From Datnioides undecimradiatus (Eukaryota > Chordata > Actinopteri > Lobotiformes > Datnioididae), in the NCBI GenBank assembly GCA_008933995.1, contig WARS01000016.1:5370215-5434214 (forward strand): DNA of 64,000 bases. The letters run 5' to 3'. Shown piece by piece: positions 10,949-23,635 of the stretch (within the stretch, counting starts at the first letter, position 1; every line of letters begins with the position of its first letter). Both the position numbers and the translations under genes were made by a program. The notes beneath the pieces were generated by a model, which did no database searches, had not been told where the DNA came from, and saw nothing but the letters and a program-made list of their open reading frames with translations.

Positions 10949-12428
10949 AAACTATTGAACATGTATTGACACACAAAAAACACACACACACACACAGAGA
11001 CGAGCCCCCCAAGAGGACGTATTCATGAATGCAGGACTGCAGCAGGTCCCGGGGTGTCCCGAGTGTGAGCCGGTGTCGACATTAAAGTCATGACACAGCT
11101 GCCATCATGGAATCTTTAACTGTTACTATTGAACTGACAGCAGCGGCTCACAGGGTGTTGAGGTGGTGGAAAAACTGCTTTCAGTTTCCAACTGAGCAAC
11201 TTGGTCCAACACATCCTCTCTGTGAGGCTGCAGAGCCTGTGGGCGCAGTTTGGCACCGGGTGGCAACGCAGTGAGACCTTCCTTAGCGAGTGATAGACGT
11301 CTCCTGTTTATCCACAGCCGGTTAAAAAGAAAAAAAAAAAATCATAAAACCAAATCGCCCGTGCTCCCTGAGTAGAAAAATTAAGACGCTCCTGTGTCAT
11401 TAGCATATACTGCATGTAGCTAAACAGGTGCATGCAACATTAAGTCTATTTCCACACTTGTTATGCTTGTTAACGGATTACCAAGAATGATAATCTAACA
11501 GACCTTAAAAAGGCATGATCGTGGGTGCCGGGGAAGGTGGGTAAAAACACTGCCAGTGCTGTCTCAAAGGTGTGTGGTGGATTTAACAGAACCGCAGACA
11601 CCTTATCAATACATATACTGTGCGAGAGGAAGCCTTTAGATTTAGAAATGTGGGAGATGCTGGGAGATGCTGGGTGGCTCAGGCCATAGCACTTCGGGCT
11701 ACACCGCGCAGATAGCGCGCAACAGATGTGAGGAACAAGTGCTAATTTGGGAGCACACAAGGCATTGCACCTTCGTCTGCATGAGGTGGAAGAGCAGACA
11801 AACAGGCAGACACGTCTCCTGTTAATAATGTTTCACAGATTATAAACCGGTTGAGTCTACACCGTCATGATTGTTCAGTCAGGGTTCAGTGCATGTTCCA
11901 TTAATCTGGTAGGAACTCGTGAATATGTGCATGTGGAGACATCACAGCAGACTATGCATTCATGAGTAATGCATTCTCACTTTGATGAGACTGAGCACGG
12001 CATCTGAAGAACGTCTATGTCTGCACAATCAGCTATGACTCGGATGCTAAATGTGCTTGCTGTCATCGGACTCACAGGAAGTCTGAAGGGGTGTGACCAC
12101 CACCGGCAGTATCTTTGTGGTTTCTAGCCAGGCAGTTTACGGCATCACTGTTTGTGATTCTGTCAAGTTGAGTGATACACAGCCTTAACATTTCAACATT
12201 TCAATTAATTCTTGCGTGGAATTAATGTTTTGGGTTTTTTTATTTCAAATGACATTTCATTATACAGTTAGTAATTTGTGCTTGAGGGGAGGTCTGGACC
12301 AACGTGCGGGTAATGCTACAGAGAAAAAAAAAACCAAAGCAGTGTGTGTGCGCGTACGTGTGTGTGTGCGCTGGTGGGTATGTGATGAATAAATGAGTGC
12401 TCTCGCAGGCCTGTAGCTCGCTGCCTAC

Positions 12429-12559
12429 CTGTGCTGAGAAGAAGGAGGACCTTCATGGAGAGGAACTCGTCGTAGGTTAGCTGCAGCCGTAGAAACTCCT
12501 GGCTCACCTGCCTCATGCCCAGACACAGGTCATACATGGCTGACTGCTGCATGCGGTCC
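12429..12559 (-). CDS. nr3c2: nr3c2 exon 7: ligand-binding domain helices 7-8
   Basis: Encodes (E)DRMQQSAMYDLCLGMRQVSQ then EFLRLQLTYDEFLSMKVLLL and LST. Met and Cys equivalents of human M845 and C849, which line the steroid pocket, are present in SAMYDLC. In helix 8 the residue aligned with human Thr870 is Leu (YDEFLSMKV against human FEEYTIMKV), the state reported for fish receptors. The exon is 131 nt, equal to human, with CTCTCCTCAG|GGACCG and CAGCACAG|GTAGGC splice sites. It joins exon 6 with GA|G and exon 8 with G|TT (Val). Confidence 0.96.
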
Positions 12560-13008
12560 CTGAGGAGAGAGATGACGGGCGGAGGGGCGGAGGAAAAAGA
12601 GGTGGCATTAGAACAAAAACACTTTAAGCTTCATAAAAAGTACCATTTCTTTCAGCTTTAGCTCCAATTCACCCTCAGATATTTATTTGTTTACACGCTC
12701 ACTCTGATTTGTCCCGCGGCTGACTCACTCATTCACTCCCTGACTCCGTTCCTACCACACTAGTTCAGCCCGGTGAAACAATATTTCCACACAGTGCAGA
12801 GGAGGATCCTGCTAGTCTGGGCTAAGAGCAGAATACCAAATCCCCCCAGATTGCAGAGTGCTGCGTACAGTATCACAGCACAGATGCACCACTTTTCTAC
12901 AGCTATGGCAGACTAAAGACCCCGTTTCTAAACCTACAGTCGCCATAGAAACACCCAGGAAAGGGATGTGGAATTTCCAACATGTCGATAGAAATGGCAC
13001 ACACACAT

Positions 13009-13055
13009 CAACTCTGCGTCGATGACATATGTCATATGTCATCGACGCAGAGTTG
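13009..13055. repeat. 47-bp palindrome: 23-bp perfect arms, 1-nt centre
   Basis: The left arm runs 13009-13031 (starts CAACTCTGCGTCGATG, ends ACATATG) and the right arm 13033-13055 is its exact reverse complement around T13032. It is the longest perfect inverted repeat I found in the window. A second, smaller one (ACATGTTT-ACC-AAACATGT, 13057-13075) follows immediately. No transposon ends or target-site duplication were recognised. Confidence 0.97.
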
Positions 13056-13056
13056 C

Positions 13057-13075
13057 ACATGTTTACCAAACATGT
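13057..13075. repeat. Small inverted repeat adjoining the 47-bp palindrome
   Basis: Eight-base arms ACATGTTT and AAACATGT separated by ACC, starting two bases after the larger palindrome ends. Confidence 0.8.
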
Positions 13076-13756
13076 TTACGTGTGTCGATGTGTTGAAAAT
13101 ACATCATTACGTGTCGCGCGCGCCAATCGCGTACGCAATGCTTGCCCCGCGTGACACTTTTCTCACTCCCCGTCTCTTTCACACACAATTTATCAGCAAA
13201 ATAATCTGGGTTGCGTCACAGGGTTCACAAAAACAGGAAAGAAACATTAGAAGGGATAAAGCTTGAGCCAATCAGAAATGTGCTCCGCAGATGCCACAGA
13301 TTCAGGGGGAATCTCTGGCTTTAGATGCCACTTCTCTGCGCTATAAATCACCATCACATCGAGACGCCAGTAATTAAATGCAAGTGGCGTGGCTCGACTT
13401 GAAAGAGGCTGGAGTTTGAGCCACGATACAGTGAAGCCGCGTCATTGCATAGTCAGCGAGGGCGGAGACTTGACTCTGATAACAGCCAAACGCTTTGTAA
13501 AAGTGGGCCGGGAGCAGCCAATTGGAAACAAGCGCATAATGTTCCCATTAAAGGATAAGATGGCGTAACGCTTTACAATATTTACTGTACAGCCGCGCCT
13601 GTCGGCCTAAATAACTGATAAACTGTGACAACGTCTGGGAGAGGAGCAGACCTGTTTCCCTGCTGAGCAGCACTGTGTATGTGAGCAGTTTCACAAAGTG
13701 CAGCATAACATCATTTGATACAACTTTGGGCTGGAGTTTCTAAAGTCTCCACACGT

Positions 13757-14040
13757 TCCCTCTCTCTCACTCCCTCTCTGTCTCTGGCTCTCTCTCTCTC
13801 GCTCTCTCTCTCTCCACTCTCACACTCTCTTCCTGAAATCAATTTTGCTGAATCACTGCCCAAAATGAGCTGCTGGTTTTGGGGAGGAAAGAAAAAATTG
13901 GCAGCAATGTCTCTCCTTCCCTCCCTCTTCTTTCGCTCTCTTTCTCATCTCTGTAGATCCCTGTGTCGTGCTCTCACTCTGTTTCTCTTTCTGTCTTTCG
14001 CTCACAGTCTTGAACTCCCTCTCTCTCTCTCTGTGGTAGA
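13757..14040. repeat. Pyrimidine-rich (CT) low-complexity block
   Basis: Interrupted CTCTCT tracts on plus, purine-rich in the nr3c2 transcript. Simple-sequence DNA; it generates spurious long open frames. Confidence 0.8.
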
Positions 14041-16578
14041 AGATTCAGGAAGGAGCGCAGAGCTGTGGAGAAAGAAAGCCTCCGATTCACCTTTGGCTGG
14101 AGGGAGCCAACAAAATTTGTTTGTCCAAACGTCTGACTTAAAATCTAACCGAGGTCATAATCAGTCAAAGATCATGTCAGACTTTTTTTTTTGATAAACC
14201 AAAGTGAAAAAGGTTTTTTTTTTTTTTCCGGAGATACTTCAGAAACGCTCCTTTAGCCTTCCAGCCTCCGAGTGGGTGGGCCCGTGTAAGCGTCTGATTG
14301 ACAGGCAAGCTGGCAGGGAGACTGTGACATAATGTAAATCATCTTACAAGGGGAAGTGCAGTTTACAAGGACAGACAGTGTTTTGTTAGCAGTGATATTG
14401 ATAAATAAGGACCAGACCATATAGAATCTGAACCGACATCTGCAGTGTAACATTTAAGCTGCTTAGTGTGCCGCAGTGAACAGAAGAGCAGCACGTTTTA
14501 CCGGCGAGTATCTGAAAGACATTAGTTATTGCAGTTGATTTAAATGAAAGAATTTGATTGGCTATATGAAAAAAAAACATGGATCCCTGCAGTATGTCAT
14601 AAACCCCGCCCCCTGCATGTTAACTCACGGGATACGAGCAAAACAAACACATCATCGAATACATTATACCCAAATACAGTTTCTGCAACCATACATATGT
14701 CTTATCATGCTGATGTTTGCTCAAGTGATAATGTTTCTAATACGTGTAGTTTTAATTAGCTTAAACAGGGTGTGACATTGTGATTGCCCAGAACTTTTAG
14801 GTAAAACGGCTTCATTTAGCTGCTCAAAAGAGTTCAGCACACATCTAAGACTAAATGACACAGATTATGCAGGCTTACTTTGTCTTTCATGTAAAACGCA
14901 CATCTGTCTTTGCTGTATTTACCCTCAATCAGCGACAGATTTCCACTCTGAGAGCTGAGTGAGCGGACAGTCTATTCAATAAATGCCTTGATGCCTTCGG
15001 TCAATAAGCACTAAGTAGCTATGGAAACAAGCGTTCTAACCCTCTAAAGACTGGGCGGACTCACGTTGTCCTCAGTTTTGAGGGAATTGTCAATGAACTG
15101 CACAACAAACAGACTCCTGTACGTTAAAAACAAGGAGGCGATGCACCTCGACCGGATAACAGGCCTGAGAAGACGCGGTGACATCCAGGCTGCTGTGACA
15201 GAGCGACGAGCATGTGACCAAAATCCAGGCCACCACCATCTCCAGCCGGACTACATCTCATCTGCTCTGTCAAGCTGAACACCAGGCCCATCTGTCAATG
15301 GGACAGACCTGCTGTAAATGCATCACACGCGGAGGCAGCGGCATACTGTACGGCGGAATAAAGGCATCTTCATTTCTCTGCGTATGATACATATTCATTC
15401 ATTACAGAAACAACTCCAGTGTTCTGCTCTGTTAGAACTCCTTCCGAAGTGAACTTGCCAAACGACACAAACCATTAACTCTCTCGCACGGAATTAGATT
15501 TTCTCCAAAAGCTGTTGTCATCTCGCCGAAGGAAACACATAATTCTTAATAAACTGTGATCCACTTGGCACTAAATTGATTAAAGGATCAGAGGATCTCT
15601 GGTGTGGCAAACTGCTGCTTTAGCAACCGACTACTAAGCTCACAGTGATACAACACAGAGCTCACAGAGTCTGAGGCTGCGTTGCACAATGGCATTTGCG
15701 CTGCCGTTTACTTATTTATTTATTTGTTTGTTTATTTGGGACAAACTGACCCACTGACATTGACTTACACAAGCTATTAGTGGGAGCTTTTAAACCTGCC
15801 CCTGGGTGAACCTGCTCCTCTACATAAGGCTGCCTACAAAGTTTTTCGCCATTCTCATTTTTGATTAATTCTCCAGCCTTCATTTCATCGCCAGCCGAGC
15901 GCCGCAGCACCGATGGGAACCCTCTCCGCTTGCTCTGCTGTTCAAACATATTAACACAGATCAAGTGAGCCATTGACTGCCCCTGCTAAGGCTTTGAACA
16001 TCTGGGCTTGACGGAATTAAGGAAGCGCCAGGCGGGTTTCCTTGTGAAGTGGCGAAAAAAATCAAGATGATCACCTTGTTGTAGGTGGAAAACACAACAA
16101 AAATGCATTTTTTTTTTGTCCCTTTGAATCATCGTCAGGTTTGCAACTAGAACACTCAAACTATCACAGAGGGAGAACGCACTCCGTACTCGCCAGATTC
16201 CACTATCAAAATTGATGGTTATGCATGAATTTGCATTTGGTTGTGCTGCTGAAAATAGCAGAAGCTATTTAACACTAATAGTCAAAGCCTGGCTGTTCAG
16301 CCAATTACTGTTTCTACTAATTATAGACCCTAAATGTAATTGATATGTTTGCGTGTTGGGGATCCCACGGGACATCAAACAGCATCGGATGTATTTCGTG
16401 CGTGCGAACAAAACCATGCGCTCTGACCTCCTGTCTTTGTTACATTTTAAAAATAAGATAAAATAAAAACAAAAAAAATTAACATCTGTTGACACTGTCA
16501 AACCTCAGCTACCGTAGCCTTTCATTAAGATCGGCGCGATTCGTGCGGTGCACTGCGGATGTGGAAGTGGAGACCTAC

Positions 16579-16723
16579 TCGTTAAAGATGAGGTCAGGGG
16601 CAAAGTAGAGCATCTGTCCATTGGTGTGTTTGTAGGAGCGCCAGCTGAGGCAAAAGGAGGACAGACACATCCATGAGTACTGGATCAGGGTGATTTGGTC
16701 CTCAATGGGCAGGCCCCGGAAAC
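16579..16723 (-). CDS. nr3c2: nr3c2 exon 6: ligand-binding domain helices 4-5 and beta strands
   Basis: Encodes [40 protein letters not shown] and FAPDLIFNE. It carries the helix 5 Arg equivalent to human R817 (in LSWRSY), which binds the steroid C3 ketone, and the Ser equivalent to human S810 (first Ser of LSS), whose change to Leu in people makes progesterone an agonist. Human Ala813 is Cys here. The exon is 145 nt, as in human; the acceptor is TGTGTGTGTTAG|GTTTCC and the donor AACGA|GTAGGT. The phase joins exon 5 (G|GT, Gly) and exon 7 (GA|G, Glu). An 11-unit AC repeat (TG in the transcript) sits 16-37 nt from the 3' splice site. Confidence 0.97.
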
Positions 16724-18463
16724 CTAACACACACAGAAACACACACACACACACACACACGGCAGACAGAGATGAGAATGATGAGAGGAGGGCACCGCGT
16801 TTAAATGTAGCTGTCAATACTCAGACATTGACTGAATGCATTTGGACTTAAGCACCAACTTAAGAGGCATTTATTTAGCTGAGCGTGCGCATGTGCGTAC
16901 CTGGGTGTTTGCTCATGTGCGCTACGCATACGCCGTATCTTTGCTGCAGCTTTTTTTTTTTTTTTTTTGGTGCCAATATTTGTTTAGACGTGATAACCAC
17001 TGAGAGGCATTCGCCCATTCTTGCTTAATACAAATCCCACAAGGCCTCCAGTTATTGGCGTGTTGTCTATGGAGCTCCAAAAATAGAATCCAACAGGAAA
17101 CTTGCCAAACTCTCAATCAAACTCTGGCAAGAAACTCCTGCTCATGCAAAACATAGGCCAACCGAGGACACAAAAGTGACTTATCACGGCTTAGGGACTA
17201 TTTTTGTCAATATGCATTTCAATCTGCAGAATACAATCATAAGAAAAAGTATAAATACGTTTGTGGAAGAGGTATGTCAGATGCTCCAGCCCATAAAATA
17301 AAGACGGCCGATGACTAAATAAACACATTTAGTGAGTAAAACATGATTTTAGTTTTATTTTAGAGTTTGACGTCTGTAATTTTTCAGACATCAGTGCTCC
17401 TAATGTAGCTCCCTGCAACTTCCCTGCAAACATACTGTTGGTACTGATGATACTGTTCCATGTTGTCCTGTGTGTCAGCCCTGCCACATCCCAAATGTTA
17501 GCTGAATGCAGGCGGCGGCATATCTGAAAGTCGAAGGTACTCGTTTTGACCCTTCTGTCTGGCTCCCCTTCTATTTATACGTCCGGATATGGCAAGCAGA
17601 CACCGTGGAGGTATCAAATATTTGCAATACAGCAAATTAAACAGCCTCAAAGAGCTACCTGTGAGGCATCTTTCAATATAGTCTCCCACTGACTGGCATT
17701 TTAGGGGAACTTGTTTATCCCTTTCCAAACCTCCCTCCTCCTCCTGCGTTGTGGTTTATAGGTAAAAATTAGCGAGGCAGACACGAGATCCTCTGTTTGA
17801 CATAACATCTGACAGCGATGATGTAAATGAGTTTGTCTGCTTGGAAATCTTAATCTTGATTCTATTAAATGGTAAGATAGGATTCCCGTTTTAATCTTGT
17901 TTAAGCTTTACGGGATCATTTCCTGACCTAATATTTCAAATTAAAATCCTGTGCCCTGACAAAACTAACAGTGCCGCAATGTGAAAATGCCAGAGATCAA
18001 AAGTTTAGTTGGAGGCATGTTATCTTCATTAAAACCACAGCCCGCACCCGCCTCCAACTTATTTATTAATTATTTTCTTTGACCCAGCCATCACTAAAAA
18101 TAACTGAATTTCACTTGTCTGTTCATTATAGATTTGAAATATTAGTAAAAGTTTCTAAAATCTACATTGTTAAAAACACTGCTTAATACATAATTTACAG
18201 GAGTTCTAGTTTAATCTAACAAACTTGCTGCAGCCCTTTTTATTGACTTAAAAAGCAAAGACAAAAAAAAAACTTTTGACTTGTATTACAACTTAAAACA
18301 CCATCTGATTGTCTACACTGATTAAAAGCCGTAAAAAAGATAGAATTCATTTATTTTTAACATATTTGTTAGGGCGCTGTTTCAAATTCTTTCCAGTTCT
18401 GGCTTTTAAAAAAACATTTAAACAGTATTCAGGCCTCAGCCCACCGCTCTACTGGTCACTAAC
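16724..18463 (-). other. nr3c2: nr3c2 intron 5
   Basis: 1,740 nt, GTTAGT donor and a TG-repeat-rich acceptor. It includes the AC repeat at 16739-16760 and a T run at 16951-16968. No gene or RNA was recognised. Confidence 0.9.
16739..16760. repeat. (AC)11 microsatellite next to the exon 6 splice acceptor
   Basis: Read on the transcript strand this is (TG)11, ending 16 nt before exon 6, then TTTCTGTGTGTGTTAG. It occupies the place of the pyrimidine tract and branch region, so its length could affect splicing efficiency. Confidence 0.9.
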
Positions 18464-18808
18464 CTGGAAGTACTTTGGCCCACTTCACCATGCGTACCAT
18501 CTGCTTTCCGGCCAGGCGGTTGAGACTGGACAGCAGGTGGTCGGTGGTGTCAGGCTGCGTGTTGTCATAGCCAGAGAACACCTCTTCAGGCTCAATCAGC
18601 TCCAACACGCTGCAGATGGAGGGCGGCAGAAAAGGTGTGACCACCCCAGGCCCGTGGGGCACCAGGGCATTGGCAGCGCTGGCGTTCAGCTCCTTCTCTG
18701 AGGACAGGTAACCGCCTCCAACGCCACCTGTGGCAGTTTGGCCGTCCTTAGAGCCCTGCAGGTCCTCGCTGACTCCCTTCAGCTTTCCTAACTTCTTGGA
18801 CTTTCGTG
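18464..18808 (-). CDS. nr3c2: nr3c2 exon 5: hinge and start of ligand-binding domain
   Basis: 345-nt exon bounded by TTCCCCGCAG|CACGAAAG and CTTCCAG|GTTAGT. It begins with [12 protein letters not shown], the MR-type basic nuclear-localisation/hinge stretch (GR has ARKTKKK here). A Gly/Ser/Ala-rich hinge of about 50 residues follows, lacking the proline/glutamine run of human MR. The ligand-binding domain then starts with [20 protein letters not shown]. The helix 3 segment [12 protein letters not shown] keeps the Asn and Gln equivalent to human N770 and Q776, which contact C21 and the C3 ketone of corticosteroids. It ends [10 protein letters not shown], typical of MR (GR has VKWAKAIPG). This exon is the strongest evidence for nr3c2 over nr3c1. 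Confidence 0.97.
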
Positions 18809-22239
<3,431 letters not shown>

Positions 22240-22761
22240 TCAGCGACCGTTTGTAATGTAGGTCAACACAGAAACCCGTGAAATGTCTGGCAGTATCAGA
22301 GATCTACATTTCATGATTATCGCTGTGAAAATGATTGAAATTGTGATTATTCCGCTCTCACATTCTACAACGCATGACTAATGGTGTATTTTACAGTATA
22401 TGGCATGAGGGTATTAATATTCGCTGGAACCAGGACACTGGCTGCAGCTAGACTATTCCTGACAGTGATGCTAACATGGCGAGAATCCCTCCTGCCTCCT
22501 GCCTAGCCCTTAGCTAAACCCAATGATCTCCCATTTCAGAGCGCTTCCTTCCGCTCCACTAGTTCTTCACTGTACAGCTCCTCTCCTCCTCCACTCCTCT
22601 CCATCTCTACGCCTGCATCTCCATCCCTCTTTTTTCCCTTTTTCCACACGTCCGCCAGCCTCAGAGCGCCATACGCCCACACACAGGCAGGCTCATGCTC
22701 GTGCACACGTACAGTCATTCACTCTCTCACTCCCATGCACACACACACACACATGCACCCA

Positions 22762-22770
<9 letters not shown>

Positions 22771-22801
<31 letters not shown>
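22771..22801. repeat. (AC)15 microsatellite within a longer CA-rich belt
   Basis: Thirty-one bases of alternating AC after an imperfect CA/CG-rich stretch (22735-22770). Confidence 0.95.
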
Positions 22802-22802
<1 letters not shown>

Positions 22803-23435
22803 CCAAAGCTGCTCCACTTGGCAATTACAGAAAAAAACTGTATCTGCTTTCACAAACAAATACACACACATGGAAATCACGACTCACCCCAGATGGAGTG
22901 GTATAGTGTGGTGCAGTGACCCCCGTGACCCCGGTGCATGGCTCAGCTCGATTAGGGTTGATATTTAAATCGTGTGTACGTCTCAGACTGACCACATGCG
23001 CATGTTCGCGCGTCAGCGAACACTTTCCTGCGTGTTCGCCTCGCATCTTTATAAGAATCTCCGATTTCTGGCACAGATTTCAATGTTCGAGCGTGAAAGC
23101 TTGCGCGTTGTTTACATGCAGCTTGCTCAAACATGTACGTTCTGTGCATTGCCTTTGTTGCATCTACAGTACAGTATTTGTATTTGTGTGTAGGACTGAG
23201 CAGAAGTTGTTTTCTGAGCTAGCAGGAGTAGTGCGCAGTGTGTCTGTCTGGCTGCTGCCAAAAGCCAAGGAACCGAGCTGCAGGAGGAGAGGCAGCAGCT
23301 GTAGCCCCACCACTATTTCTGGCTAAATCACATGACCGTTACATAAGCCCATTTTTCTTGCTCTAAAAAACAGTAAACTGCGACACAGGAAACACAACGC
23401 AGCCATCCCCTTCCCCACCCCCCTCGTGCACGCAG

Positions 23436-23459
23436 ACACACACACACACACACACACAC
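23436..23459. repeat. (AC)12 microsatellite
   Basis: Uninterrupted AC run in intron 3. Confidence 0.92.
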
Positions 23460-23605
23460 GCTCTCGCTTGGATAGGCCGGACCAAATGGCAATTCTGAAA
23501 ACTCTGCAGCCTTCCTGTCAACTGTTTTGCTCATTCCCTTGAATCTTGTTAATAATTGTTGGAGTGAAATACACTTCATGAGACAGGCGAAGTCGTCGTC
23601 CGACG

Positions 23606-23635
23606 GCGTGCGTGCGTGCGTGCGTGCGTGCGTGC
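23606..23635. repeat. (GCGT)n tetranucleotide repeat
   Basis: About seven and a half units of GCGT. It is an alternating purine-pyrimidine CpG-rich run, able to adopt Z-form DNA in principle. Confidence 0.92.

Larger units (their letters stand above)
5368..12428 (-). other. nr3c2: nr3c2 intron 7
   Basis: About 7.1 kb. It contains a perfect short-spacer inverted repeat (5747-5782), CT repeats (8206-8223 and 10922-10948), a CA repeat (9267-9296) and a CT/CA-rich belt at about 9200-9960. Open frames of up to 147 codons on the minus strand in that belt are low-complexity and not taken as genes. An ATT/AAT-rich self-complementary stretch lies near 7540-7566. No gene or RNA was recognised. Confidence 0.85.
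12560..16578 (-). other. nr3c2: nr3c2 intron 6
   Basis: About 4.0 kb with GTAGGT donor and CTCTCCTCAG acceptor. It contains the 47-bp palindrome at 13009-13055, a second small inverted repeat at 13057-13075, and a CT-rich block at about 13757-14040. The 159-codon open frame over that block (13715-14194, plus) is largely Ser/Leu/Pro from CT repeats and is not a gene. Confidence 0.88.

Noticed and set aside
13715-14194. 159-codon open frame on plus
   Set aside because: Driven by CTCTCT repeats; composition is Ser/Leu low complexity.
18464-18808. Glucocorticoid receptor (nr3c1) as the identity
   Set aside because: [20 protein letters not shown] and KWAKVLPG are MR-type; GR has ARKTKKK and KWAKAIPG.
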